A stretch of DNA of 55,291 bases from Chlamydiota bacterium (GTDB lineage: Bacteria; Chlamydiota; Chlamydiia; Chlamydiales; FEN-1388), in assembly GCA_013287775.1 (NCBI GenBank), contig JABDDE010000007.1:1-55291 (forward strand), written 5' to 3'. The notes below the pieces were generated by a model that saw nothing but the letters and a program-made list of their open reading frames with translations, made no database searches and had not been told where the DNA came from. Below, in pieces: positions 1-9,522 of this stretch (the first letter of the stretch is position 1; each line of letters starts with the position of its first letter). The position numbers and the translations under genes are program-made.

Positions 1-235
1 TAAAATAGCATCCTACTCTCTTTGCCCGAGACTCTATCCACCAACACCTCAAGCACCCCACACGCCTCTGACAAGCTCTCTCTGTAAGCTCTCTCTTGTG
101 GCTCTCCCTGTGAAAAAAAACAACCAAGACCCTCCCCACCAACACCTCAAGCACCACACCCGCTCCTGCAGCTCTCCCTGTACATACGGGCATCGCCTTA
201 GGGCATCGCCCTGAATCTCACCCGTTCTCGAGCCT
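1..235 (-). repeat. Family 2 element, partial copy at window start
   Basis: aacacctcaagcaccccacacgcctctgacaagctctctctgtaagctctctc...ctctccctgtgaaaaaa. Confidence 0.8.
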
Positions 236-1147
236 AGCAATGCGCTCTTCTAAGGGTGGATGTGAAGCAAAAAGATGGAGTAGACGCTGCCCACTCGATA
301 TTTTAAACGTTTGGAAGGCAGGCTGCTCTGCATGGGGATCATGGACCTCCACTGTCCTCTGCAAGGCTTTGAGAGCCATAATCATCCTGTCTCTTCCTGC
401 AAGCTCTGCTCCCCCAGCGTCGGCACGAAATTCACGAAAACGAGCATACGTTGCAATAATAATGCTCCCTAAGATCATAAACACTATTTCAAAGACAAAG
501 ACTAGAGCAGAATAGAGAAATGGCGATACTCCTTCGTCCTCACGCTTGCCAAATCGGCTGCAGACATAGGCCAGTACCCGTGCAAAAAACATCACAAATG
601 CGTTGACAACACCCTGCACAAGTGTCATCGTCACCATATCCCCATTCATAATATGGCTCACTTCATGGCCAAGTACCCCTTCGAGTTCTGCTGGCCCCAT
701 ACGGCGCAGTAGCCCTGAAGAGACCGCCACGAGGGAGCGAGATTGTGTGGGACCAGTAGCAAAGGCGTTTACTTCGGGCGAATCATAAATTCCCACTTCA
801 GGCATTACTTCAAGCCCAGCTCGCTTGGCAAGCGTATGCACCATATGCACAAGTTGTCGCTCAGGCCCTGCAGCTCTGTCAGGATCAATCACATGCACGC
901 CCATAAGCCATTTTGCCATGATACGCGAAAGAGCTAGAGAGATAAAAGCACCAACCATACCCCAAATAACACAAAATGTCATAAGCGATGTATAGTCCAG
1001 CCCATACGGGCGAAGATAGGGACGCACATTTAAAACACTTAAAATTACCGAAATAGTCAACAGAACCAGCATGTTGACTGCAAGAAAGAGCAAAATACGC
1101 TTCGCTAATACCTTCATAACAAATACCTCATGGCCTGAGTATATCAC
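218..1147 (-). CDS. htpX: Membrane zinc metalloprotease HtpX (M48)
   Basis: Translation has GVLGHEVSHIMNGD (HExxH), N-terminal TM helices and the HPPLEERIARLE C-terminus typical of HtpX. Confidence 0.95.
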   Translation of the reverse strand: MIYSGHEVFVMKVLAKRILLFLAVNMLVLLTISVILSVLNVRPYLRPYGLDYTSLMTFCVIWGMVGAFISLALSRIMAKWLMGVHVIDPDRAAGPERQLVHMVHTLAKRAGLEVMPEVGIYDSPEVNAFATGPTQSRSLVAVSSGLLRRMGPAELEGVLGHEVSHIMNGDMVTMTLVQGVVNAFVMFFARVLAYVCSRFGKREDEGVSPFLYSALVFVFEIVFMILGSIIIATYARFREFRADAGGAELAGRDRMIMALKALQRTVEVHDPHAEQPAFQTFKISSGQRLLHLFASHPPLEERIARLENG

Positions 1148-1223
1148 AAAACTTCAAAATTTCGGTAGAAAAATTCATACGAATGTGATATACTTTTTTT
1201 AGCACGTTACACGAAATTCGTAC

Positions 1224-1964
1224 GTGCACTCCCTGTTTATGAAAAAATTATTTACTATTCTCTTTATAGGAATTTGTATGGCAGCTATGCAACCTATGCA
1301 GCTTTTTGCTGCAAATTCAGAGCCCACCGTGATTATTTTGCTTGGGCCCCCAGGATCGGGGAAAGGCACACAAGCAGTTGAGCTCAGCAAAGCTTTTGGA
1401 ATACCCCAAATCAGTACCGGAGATCTTTTTCGTGAAAATATTAAAAACGAAACCCCTCTTGGTAAAGAAGCAAAAAGTTATTTAGATAAAGGCGCCTTAG
1501 TTCCCGATGAATTAGTACTTGACCTCCTCTTTGACAGAACTCAAAAGCCTGATTGCGCCAAGGGATACCTTCTCGATGGGTTTCCTCGCACCACAGCACA
1601 AGCCCATGAACTTGAAGATAGCCTGCGTGGCAAAGTGCACTTTATCGTCTTCAACCTCAAAGTACCAGACAGTGAGGTGATCCGAAGGCTCTCTGGCAGG
1701 CTTGTGTGCAAGCAATGTAATCGAGTCTATCATAAAGACACGACGCCTCCTAAAGTGCCTGGCATATGTGATAACTGCGGCAGTACGCTCTATCAGCGCT
1801 CTGACGATACAGAGGCCGTGATTACAGAGCGCCTTCGCGTCTACTACGAGCAGACAAAACCCGTAGAAACTTTTTACAAAAATCAAAACATACTCATTGA
1901 AATTGATGCAACAAAACCAGCCAATGAGGTATTAGAAGAGTTAAAGGCTGCGTGTAAAAAATGA
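1224..1964 (+). CDS. adk: Adenylate kinase with zinc-type LID and an N-terminal hydrophobic/signal-like extension
   Basis: GPPGSGKGTQ P-loop, DGFPRT, LID CKQCNRVYHKDTTPP...CDNCG; extension MKKLFTILFIGICMAAMQPMQLFAANS. Confidence 0.93.
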   Translation: MHSLFMKKLFTILFIGICMAAMQPMQLFAANSEPTVIILLGPPGSGKGTQAVELSKAFGIPQISTGDLFRENIKNETPLGKEAKSYLDKGALVPDELVLDLLFDRTQKPDCAKGYLLDGFPRTTAQAHELEDSLRGKVHFIVFNLKVPDSEVIRRLSGRLVCKQCNRVYHKDTTPPKVPGICDNCGSTLYQRSDDTEAVITERLRVYYEQTKPVETFYKNQNILIEIDATKPANEVLEELKAACKK

Positions 1965-2851
1965 TACTAAAAGATGAACATGGCAGAAATGATCCCTGCT
2001 GGTGTGGCAGTGGCAAAAAATGGAAAAAGTGCCACTATCCACAACCAGAGCCCCAAAACAGAGCAGATATTGCAAAGTTTTATTTTGATCGCTATCATAT
2101 ATTGTTAAAAACACCCGAAGAAATTCGAGGTATTCGCGCAGCATGTGCACTTGCTGCAGATATTCTGAATGCGACATGTGAAAAGGCCAAAGCAGGAGTC
2201 ACAACGAGTGAGCTCAATGACTATGCCCATGGGCTGCATGTAAAAGCACATGCCATTCCTGGACCGCTGCATTTTGGGTATCCGCCTTATCCAAAGAGCA
2301 TTTGTACGTCCTTAAATGAGGTGATCTGTCACGGCATTCCTGATGATAGGCCCTTACAAGAGGGCGATATTCTTAATATCGATGTCTCCCCTATTCTTAA
2401 TGGCTACTATGGAGATTGTAGTCGTATGGTATTCATAGGGAATGTCTCCCCTGAAAAGGCACATGTATCAAAAGTTTCCTATGACTGCCTTAAGCGTGCA
2501 ATTGCTGCTTTAAAACCTGGTTTGCCTTTCTCTATTATTGGAAACACGATCGAAGCATACGCTACAGCACAGGGCTGTAGTGTTGTGAATCAATTTGTTG
2601 CTCATGGTGTGGGGAAAGAATTCCATGAAGAGCCTCAAATCCCACACTATCGCAACACACTTGATATCCCCATGGTAGCGGGTATGACATTTACTATTGA
2701 ACCCATGATTAACGCAGGCGTGAGAGAAGCAGTCATTGACCCTATAGACCAATGGACCGCCCGCACTAAAGATGGTAAGCCCTCAGCTCAATGGGAACAT
2801 ACGATTCTTATGACTAATGAGGGGTACGAAGTGTTGACAACATGGGAATAG
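1961..2851 (+). CDS. map: Methionine aminopeptidase with N-terminal SEC-C zinc motif
   Basis: NDPCWCGSGKKWKKCH SEC-C motif followed by type I MAP core (HGIPDDRPLQEGDILNIDVS, HGVGKEFHEEPQ, FTIEPMI); start overlaps the adk stop. Confidence 0.95.
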   Translation: MILKDEHGRNDPCWCGSGKKWKKCHYPQPEPQNRADIAKFYFDRYHILLKTPEEIRGIRAACALAADILNATCEKAKAGVTTSELNDYAHGLHVKAHAIPGPLHFGYPPYPKSICTSLNEVICHGIPDDRPLQEGDILNIDVSPILNGYYGDCSRMVFIGNVSPEKAHVSKVSYDCLKRAIAALKPGLPFSIIGNTIEAYATAQGCSVVNQFVAHGVGKEFHEEPQIPHYRNTLDIPMVAGMTFTIEPMINAGVREAVIDPIDQWTARTKDGKPSAQWEHTILMTNEGYEVLTTWE

Positions 2852-2889
2852 ATATATTATGTGCAATAAATTGCACATAATATATCTAT
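2848..2889. terminator. Perfect hairpin downstream of map
   Basis: atagatatattatgtgcaat-aa-attgcacataatatatctat, 20-bp arms. Confidence 0.75.
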
Positions 2890-2902
2890 TTTCATGACAA
2901 GT

Positions 2903-3151
2903 TTACGAATAAAATCCAAGCGATGGTAGCTCAGGCTCTTCGCACACTTCCTGTTTATTTTCTTCCTGTTCTTCTTCCAGGTACCTTTGAGCGCCATCCA
3001 TAAGGTATGCTGCCAAAACAGGATCCCCTTCGTATGACATATCTACCTGCATATTGCCATCATTTGTTGCAGGTCGACAGGTAACCAATACATACCCCTC
3101 ATATTCTCGTGTAAGCATCTTTTTTATACGCTCATGTAAATCTTTCTTCAT
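2903..3151 (-). CDS. Small hypothetical protein
   Basis: Start trimmed to MKKDLHERIKKMLTREYEGYVLVTC... because the ORF upstream part runs through a palindromic repeat. Confidence 0.6.
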   Translation of the reverse strand: MKKDLHERIKKMLTREYEGYVLVTCRPATNDGNMQVDMSYEGDPVLAAYLMDGAQRYLEEEQEENKQEVCEEPELPSLGFYS

Positions 3152-3175
3152 TACTACTATCCTTTTTTTTGATGC

Positions 3176-3211
3176 CATGTGCAAATTTTCCTGACTGAAA
3201 AATTGCACATG
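3176..3211. repeat. CATGTGC palindromic repeat (family 1)
   Basis: catgtgcaaattttcctgactgaaaaattgcacatg. Confidence 0.8.
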
Positions 3212-3332
3212 ATTTGAGTCCCAGGGCTTTGCCTGGGGGTTAACAATTCCACTTTTCAGGCTGGTGCCAAAATCATTAAATTTTGACACCCGTCTGAATT
3301 TTGCAGCCGTTCATTTAATAACACATTTTTTT

Positions 3333-3373
3333 CATCATGTGCAATTTTTCGAAAGAAAAATTCGCACATGATG
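3333..3373. repeat. CATGTGC palindromic repeat (family 1)
   Basis: catcatgtgcaatttttcgaaagaaaaattcgcacatgatg. Confidence 0.8.
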
Positions 3374-4576
3374 TTACTCCAAGAGTACTCCCTGGGGCAG
3401 CGAAAACACAATTATAAGGCAAGCCACAATACTATGGGTAATAAAAAGCCCTATAGATGCTCCACCTATAGCAAGACAAAGCACTAAGAGGCAAGCAAAA
3501 ACCACATTAAAGTAGCGTACCTTACGAATAATTTCAGCAGAGGCGATCACAGACACCGTGGTGATTAAAGCACCTACGATCGTATCCACATCAATAATCC
3601 AATGACTCAAGCTCAGCGATGACGGTATAAACAAAAGGCATAGTCCTAAGAGGAGAGCCACAACCAGTGTCCATGGCATGCTCACCCCTCGTAGTATCCC
3701 CCATGTAGCATCTGATTTAAAAGCTACAACTTCTCTGATATCTTTTTTACCATGAATAAACGTCTTCCAAAATGGTGCGCCGCTACTACACTCTTGTCGT
3801 AAAAACTTCCAGCTTGCTGCGACTTCATCAACCGTCAGTGCTATCATGATGAGCATGCAAAGCGCCGTACAGAGGCACCAAAAGCACCATGCACCCACAG
3901 CAATAGGCTGCAGCATGATGAGCACGATGCTTACAAGCCCCACGGGCACTACCAAAAACCCAAAAAGCGCAACAAGCCATGGCTCTTGATACCAGCGATT
4001 TTGCGAACCACTTACTGCCATAAGCATCTCGATTGCATACGCAGCAGCTCCAAGACCTGCATCAGCAACAGGAATGGCTTTAGAAATGTCAGAGGTAATC
4101 ACAGTGAGCGTGCCATTTGGAAAGAGCGGATCCCATATTGTATGAATATACCCAAGCTCGTATGCACCCATGTATCTTGCAAATAAACAGCAGAAGAAGG
4201 CCAAGAAGGCAACAGGGAGCCTCTGTGAATAGGATGAGGGATTATACGACCATCCTCGTGGTGCAAAGGATGGCTCAGGTTTTGCAAACAGCCCAGGCAA
4301 TATCTGGGAAAAAGTGATCAAGGCTATGCCGATAAGGGTGTCATTAACATACGTGGTGCTGGATTTGGCCCAAAAAATAAGAGGGGCGAGAAAGAGATAC
4401 ACGCCTACAAGACAAAGCACCCATCGTGTCCATGCAGCCCCACAAGCAGCAAGGAGCATAATTACCACAGCCGTGACAATATCACTTGCCCGCATGACAA
4501 CCTGTGGCTCTGTAAATGTCGCAAGCGATGCAAGGAGCCACAAACCTATACTAAATAAAGAATACTTAAGCCACAT
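3374..4576 (-). CDS. Polytopic membrane protein, SPW-like N-terminus plus vitamin K epoxide reductase (VKOR)-like region
   Basis: Multiple TM helices; VGAWCFWCLCTALCMLIMI matches the VKOR CxxC active-site helix. Confidence 0.65.
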   Translation of the reverse strand: MWLKYSLFSIGLWLLASLATFTEPQVVMRASDIVTAVVIMLLAACGAAWTRWVLCLVGVYLFLAPLIFWAKSSTTYVNDTLIGIALITFSQILPGLFAKPEPSFAPRGWSYNPSSYSQRLPVAFLAFFCCLFARYMGAYELGYIHTIWDPLFPNGTLTVITSDISKAIPVADAGLGAAAYAIEMLMAVSGSQNRWYQEPWLVALFGFLVVPVGLVSIVLIMLQPIAVGAWCFWCLCTALCMLIMIALTVDEVAASWKFLRQECSSGAPFWKTFIHGKKDIREVVAFKSDATWGILRGVSMPWTLVVALLLGLCLLFIPSSLSLSHWIIDVDTIVGALITTVSVIASAEIIRKVRYFNVVFACLLVLCLAIGGASIGLFITHSIVACLIIVFSLPQGVLLE

Positions 4577-4581
4577 ACTGT

Positions 4582-5637
4582 TTAGGAAGAGGGACCTGTT
4601 AATCCGTTATCGTGATACCATTTTTTAGGGTCTGCCAGCAGCTTTTTAATCATAATGGGAATCGTCTTACCGATAGCATGTTTTGGCTCCCACTGCAAGA
4701 GTGTTTTTGCTTTGGTGATATCAAGATCATAATTAGCATCAGCAATATCTATCATCCATGGTTGAATAAAGCCTTTCTTAAACCCTGGAAGGCGATTTTG
4801 CAGCCATGCGCCACATTTAGCAATGGTTTTAGGAATACGATGCGTCACTATTGGCTTGCCATCAATGCACGTCGAGATCTCTCTCTGGAGCTCATCGTAG
4901 CTTAATCGTGTTTCCTCACCAATAAGGAGGGTTGTCTCCTTTGGAAGCCCTTTTCGCTTTTGGATACAGAGCGAAATGCAGTTTGCAAGGTCTTCAAGAT
5001 GCAAAAATGGCGCTCCGGCCTGAATATTTCCAGGAAATAGCCGAGCTTCTAACTGGTGTTCGTAAATCCTCTGGATCTCATTGGCGATAGGAATGGAGTG
5101 GCAGTCATCATCATAGCAGCCTGCAATACGCAGCACAACGTATGGAATATTGCCATGATCACTGTGGATAAGCTCTTCGGTGAGTACTTTTGAGCGAGGA
5201 TAGTTCCAGTTCATAATGAGAGGCGACTCTTCAGTAATTTTCGCACCAATCTTGCATGGTGCGTGTACAAGCATCGTGCTCGAAAAAACAAACTGCTCCG
5301 TTTTAAAGCGCTGTGCAGCGTCAAGCATGCGACGAGTGCCCTGAATAGTCAACTTGTCATACATGTCCCAGCTGCCACCTGAAAAGCTATAATATGCTGC
5401 CAAGTGGATAATAGATGCAATATTGTCGCCTTGCTTTTTACGAACCGACTCCATAGCCTCTTGAACGCTTTCATCCGAAGTCAGATCGACATGCATAAAT
5501 GTAAAGTTCGACTGTGTTATTTTGGACTCGATAATATCAAAACCATAAATCACATATTGAGGGTCATTCAACTTTGCTATGCTTGCCATGCCCACACGGC
5601 CGCTACAGCCTGTTACTATGATAACTTGCTTTGCCAT
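4582..5637 (-). CDS. NAD-dependent epimerase/dehydratase (extended SDR)
   Basis: VTGCSGRVGMAS Rossmann motif, HLAAYYS, FSSTMLVHAP, YPRSK. Confidence 0.85.
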   Translation of the reverse strand: MAKQVIIVTGCSGRVGMASIAKLNDPQYVIYGFDIIESKITQSNFTFMHVDLTSDESVQEAMESVRKKQGDNIASIIHLAAYYSFSGGSWDMYDKLTIQGTRRMLDAAQRFKTEQFVFSSTMLVHAPCKIGAKITEESPLIMNWNYPRSKVLTEELIHSDHGNIPYVVLRIAGCYDDDCHSIPIANEIQRIYEHQLEARLFPGNIQAGAPFLHLEDLANCISLCIQKRKGLPKETTLLIGEETRLSYDELQREISTCIDGKPIVTHRIPKTIAKCGAWLQNRLPGFKKGFIQPWMIDIADANYDLDITKAKTLLQWEPKHAIGKTIPIMIKKLLADPKKWYHDNGLTGPSS

Positions 5638-5697
5638 TGTATAGTTCTCCTTTTACGCGCACCATATAACGATTGCGATTATGTGTCAATGGGATTA

Positions 5698-5737
5698 TGT
5701 CATGTGCGAATTTTCCTACGGAAAATTGCACATGACA
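5698..5737. repeat. CATGTGC palindromic repeat (family 1)
   Basis: tgtcatgtgcgaattttcctacggaaaattgcacatgaca. Confidence 0.85.
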
Positions 5738-5834
5738 AAAATTGATTGATTGTAACATCATTCTCATGTACCCTTAAGATCATAATAGCATACATTACTC
5801 GAGCAAAACACTTGGGTTTAAAAAAATTTAATTT

Positions 5835-5870
5835 TCATGTGCAATTTTCCGTAGGAAAATTCGCACATGA
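5835..5870. repeat. CATGTGC palindromic repeat (family 1), directly upstream of the M20 peptidase start
   Basis: tcatgtgcaattttccgtaggaaaattcgcacatga. Confidence 0.85.
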
Positions 5871-5878
5871 CATGAACG

Positions 5879-7105
5879 ATGAACTACTATCGCCCATTTT
5901 TAGACTGGATTGATCATCAAAAGGAGCGTATGCTTGCCCTGCTCAATACGTGGGCAAATACGAATTCAGGCTCTCTCAATCTTGAGGGGCTTGACAAGCA
6001 GATGCTGCTCCTGAAGGAAAACTTCATACACCTCGGTGGTGAAATACAGGAGCTTACCCTCCCTTCCTTTAAAGATATCGATACTGAGGGAGAGCCTTGT
6101 AAGATAGCTCTTGGTAAGGCGCTGCATGTCGCCAAAATTCGCTCAAACGGAACACGTGTCTTTCTTGGCGGTCATATGGACACGGTATTTGGGAAACACT
6201 CTCCTTTTCAGACAACCTCTCGACAAGGAAACGACACACTACAAGGCCCAGGTGTTGCGGACATGAAAGGCGGTCTTGTCGTTCTGTTTATAGCACTCCT
6301 CGCATTTGAAAAATCGCCTTTTGCAAATGCCCTCAGCTGGGAAATACTCATTAATCCTGATGAAGAATTAGGCTCTCCTGGAAGCCGTGCTATTTTTGAG
6401 CGCATTGCCAAACGAAACCACTTTGGGCTGCTCTTTGAGCCCTCTTTTGCTGATGGCGCCTTTGTCTCGGAGAGAGGCGGATCGTGGAATGTGAACATCG
6501 TTGTCAAAGGCAAGGCAGCTCATGTGGGTAGAAATTATCATGAAGGCAAATCTGCACTCTATGCCATTGCCCCCCTCATCGCTGCCCTAGAAGCCTTAAA
6601 TGCCTCAGATGTTATCATCAACGTGGGACAGCTCTCTTCTGGCCGGGCTGCAACTATAGTCCCTGATATTGCGGTTGCTAAAGTCAATGTACGCACTGAA
6701 ACCGTGCGCGCCATGCTGCAAATGCAACAAGCTGTCGAATTTCTTATCCGCATCCATGCCCGAGAAGGGATCACCATCACACTCGTCCCTGCAACACTCA
6801 GGCCTCCCAAGCCTCTGGACCCACAGACAAAAACACTCTTCTCCTGGCTTGAACAGAGCAGTCATGATTTGGGATATCCCTATAAAGTGCGCCGCACTGC
6901 AGGCGTCTCTGACGGCAACATCTTAGCAAGCTATGGCCTACCCACCATCGACACTTTAGGACCCATTGGCAGTGGGCTGCATACCCATGAAGAGCATATT
7001 GTTATTGACAGTATCGTAGAGCGGGCAAAACTCACAGCGCTGCTCCTCATGAAAGTTGCCAATGGCGAATATACATTACCCCAACATAAGGCAATACCGT
7101 TATGA
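5879..7105 (+). CDS. M20 family metallopeptidase (carboxypeptidase G2/deacylase-like)
   Basis: GHMDTVFG, GPGVADMKGGL, INPDEELGSPGS, GSGLHTHEEH. Confidence 0.88.
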   Translation: MNYYRPFLDWIDHQKERMLALLNTWANTNSGSLNLEGLDKQMLLLKENFIHLGGEIQELTLPSFKDIDTEGEPCKIALGKALHVAKIRSNGTRVFLGGHMDTVFGKHSPFQTTSRQGNDTLQGPGVADMKGGLVVLFIALLAFEKSPFANALSWEILINPDEELGSPGSRAIFERIAKRNHFGLLFEPSFADGAFVSERGGSWNVNIVVKGKAAHVGRNYHEGKSALYAIAPLIAALEALNASDVIINVGQLSSGRAATIVPDIAVAKVNVRTETVRAMLQMQQAVEFLIRIHAREGITITLVPATLRPPKPLDPQTKTLFSWLEQSSHDLGYPYKVRRTAGVSDGNILASYGLPTIDTLGPIGSGLHTHEEHIVIDSIVERAKLTALLLMKVANGEYTLPQHKAIPL

Positions 7106-8457
7106 ATATAGATCATCCTGATATTATTGCTGGCAAAAAGAGCATCTTGAATGCCCTGAGAGAGCAAATCAAAACCATCACCCACCATCGCCCTCCCGAT
7201 CCACAGCGTGCCATCAGCTATGAATCTCACATCAATCGCCTAGAAGCGCTCAGAGGCGCTCCCCTCTTTCACTCCTACATTGGTAGTGGGATAGGGAACG
7301 GGCCCCTGGTTGCGCTTGCTGACGGTAGCATCAAGTATGACATGATCTCTGGCATTGGTGTGCACTACTTTGGCCACAGCTACCTCGATCTCATTGCCTG
7401 CTCCCTCGATGCTGCGATCCAAGATGTGATTATGCAGGGCAACCTCGAGCAAAATACCGACTCCCTTACCCTCCTCGAGCTTATCACAGAGGCATCGAAA
7501 CTAGATTGTGGCTTTATCACCACCTCTGGTGCCATGGCATGCGAAAATGCCCTAAAAATCATCTTTCAAAAACAACATCCAAAAACGCGCCTGATTGCCT
7601 TTGAGGGCTGCTTTATGGGCCGCACGCTTGCCCTCTCACATATTACCGACAGGCCAGAATTTCGGGGAGGACTGCCCACTACCCTCACTGTCGACTACAT
7701 CCCCTTTTATGACTACGAGCACCCTGAAACATCCCTTAAGGCAACGACTCAAGCACTCTACGAGCACCTGAGACGCTACCCAAACCAGCATGCTGCCATC
7801 TGTATGGAACTCGTCCAAGGCGATGGCGGTGTATATCCCGGCACAAAAGAATTTTTTAAAGAAATTATTACTATCTGCAAAGCACATGGCATTGCCATTT
7901 TTGTGGATGAAGTCCAGACGTTTGCCCGCACCTATGAGCTCTTTGCCTTCCAGTATTATGACCTACAAGACCTTGTCGACGTGGTGACGGTTGCCAAGGC
8001 ACTGCATGTAGGTGTTACGCTTTGGAGAAAAGAGTGGACGCCAAAGCCGCTCCTTATCAGTCAGACCTTTACGGCGGCAACCACAGCACTTCGTGCGGCC
8101 ATTTTTACGCTTAAAGAATTGCAAAACGGCGAATATTTTGGTGCATTGGGGAGAGTGCATAAGCTCCATAACGCCTTTATAGAGGAGCTGACATCACTGC
8201 ATGAGCGCTATCCTGAAATGATACGAGGCCCCTTTGGTATTGGGGCGATGGTGGCCTTTACCTTTGCTGATGGCTCACCTGAGAAAACCGGTATATTCTT
8301 GCGAAAGCTCTTTCATAATGGCGTTATTGCCTTTGTAGCTGGCTCTGAGCCTACCAGGGTGCGATTTTTGCCACCAGCTGGGATTATGACTGAAGATCAT
8401 GTGCTGCATGTGTCAGCAATTATTGAGCAAACCATTCAAGAGTATTTGTCGTTATGA
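7102..8457 (+). CDS. Class III pyridoxal-phosphate aminotransferase (AstC/ornithine-acetylornithine aminotransferase-like)
   Basis: TTSGAMACENALKI, FVDEVQTFARTYELFAFQ, VTVAKALHVG; ATGA overlap with the upstream gene. Confidence 0.82.
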   Translation: MNIDHPDIIAGKKSILNALREQIKTITHHRPPDPQRAISYESHINRLEALRGAPLFHSYIGSGIGNGPLVALADGSIKYDMISGIGVHYFGHSYLDLIACSLDAAIQDVIMQGNLEQNTDSLTLLELITEASKLDCGFITTSGAMACENALKIIFQKQHPKTRLIAFEGCFMGRTLALSHITDRPEFRGGLPTTLTVDYIPFYDYEHPETSLKATTQALYEHLRRYPNQHAAICMELVQGDGGVYPGTKEFFKEIITICKAHGIAIFVDEVQTFARTYELFAFQYYDLQDLVDVVTVAKALHVGVTLWRKEWTPKPLLISQTFTAATTALRAAIFTLKELQNGEYFGALGRVHKLHNAFIEELTSLHERYPEMIRGPFGIGAMVAFTFADGSPEKTGIFLRKLFHNGVIAFVAGSEPTRVRFLPPAGIMTEDHVLHVSAIIEQTIQEYLSL

Positions 8458-9485
8458 TGTATCTCAGGCCAATTGAAAAGCGCGATATTGCAGCGTTGAC
8501 TGCCCTTGCAGAGATCTCTACACTGCCCACACTGCCCCATGAGCGCTCCCTCGTCGAGCAAAAGATCCAGCATGCTGTAGAATCTTTCATGGCAGATGTT
8601 GTCACACCGGGCAGGCAGCTTTATATGTTTGCTCTAGAAGATAGTGACCCAGAAAGTGAGAAGACAGGAATTGTAGGTGTATCAGCAATAGCTGCAACTA
8701 CGGGTGATGAGAGCCCGCTCTACTTTTTTCGACGAGAGTCGCTTTTTACGACCGCGCCCATCGCGCACATTGTTTCAGAAATTCCTCTTTTAACCCCTGT
8801 CTCCTACAATCATGGCCCCTCAGAGCTCTGTTCGCTTTTTTTACATCCAGAATATAGAAAACACGGATTAGGGAAACTTCTTTCACTGGGGAGGCTGCAC
8901 TTTATGGCAGCACATGGGCATCGATTTACGAGTAGCGTCAGCGCTGATCTTTTGGGTGTCCTTGAGGGTGGGGAGAGCGCTTTTTGGAATGGCATAGGAC
9001 GCCACTTTTTTGATGTGCCCATTAGCGAGATATACAAAATTTTAAACTATACAAGTGATTTTATTTCGGCCTTTTTGCCGAAGCATCCTATTTATGTGAA
9101 ATTGCTGCCAGAATCTGTCCAGAGCGTGATTGGGCAGACGCATACGGACACCAAGGCAGCGCTTGCCCTTCTGCAGCACGAGGGCTTTGTGGTGACAGAC
9201 GAGGTGGACATTTTTGATGGCGGGCCACGGCTTAAGTGCAAGAAGGAGGACATTCATACGATCAAAGCGAGCGCAGAGTATAGGGTAGATGGGCTGGAAG
9301 AGGTAATACAAGGGGGGATGCAAGGAGATGTGCCGCGGTGTCTGCTCTCGAACGGCCGTCTAGCAGACTTTCGTGCCTGTATGAGCCCTTGCCGTCTGGA
9401 TGCAGAGCGCCATACCCTCACCCTCCCCAAAGATGCCGCAGCAGCACTACGGGTGAGGGTGGGAGATATAGTACAATGCAGCTGA
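8454..9485 (+). CDS. astA: Arginine N-succinyltransferase-like acyltransferase (AstA family)
   Basis: LRPIEKRDIAALTALAE..., GPSELCSLFLHPEYRKHGLGKLLSLGRLHFMAAH, FWNGIGRHFFDVP; ATGATG overlap with the upstream gene. Confidence 0.85.
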   Translation: MMYLRPIEKRDIAALTALAEISTLPTLPHERSLVEQKIQHAVESFMADVVTPGRQLYMFALEDSDPESEKTGIVGVSAIAATTGDESPLYFFRRESLFTTAPIAHIVSEIPLLTPVSYNHGPSELCSLFLHPEYRKHGLGKLLSLGRLHFMAAHGHRFTSSVSADLLGVLEGGESAFWNGIGRHFFDVPISEIYKILNYTSDFISAFLPKHPIYVKLLPESVQSVIGQTHTDTKAALALLQHEGFVVTDEVDIFDGGPRLKCKKEDIHTIKASAEYRVDGLEEVIQGGMQGDVPRCLLSNGRLADFRACMSPCRLDAERHTLTLPKDAAAALRVRVGDIVQCS

Positions 9486-9502
9486 CGCTGCATTGTACTA
9501 TA
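9467..9502. terminator. Hairpin between convergent genes
   Basis: tatagtacaatgcagc-tgac-gctgcattgtactata; perfect arms but no clear U-tract. Confidence 0.55.
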
Positions 9503-9522
9503 AAAAAATATGTCAGGATGTA

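Noticed and set aside
49-240. 63-aa ORF ending RESLQRELVRGVWGA
   Set aside because: Derived from the family 2 repeat at the window edge; same peptide string recurs in other copies.
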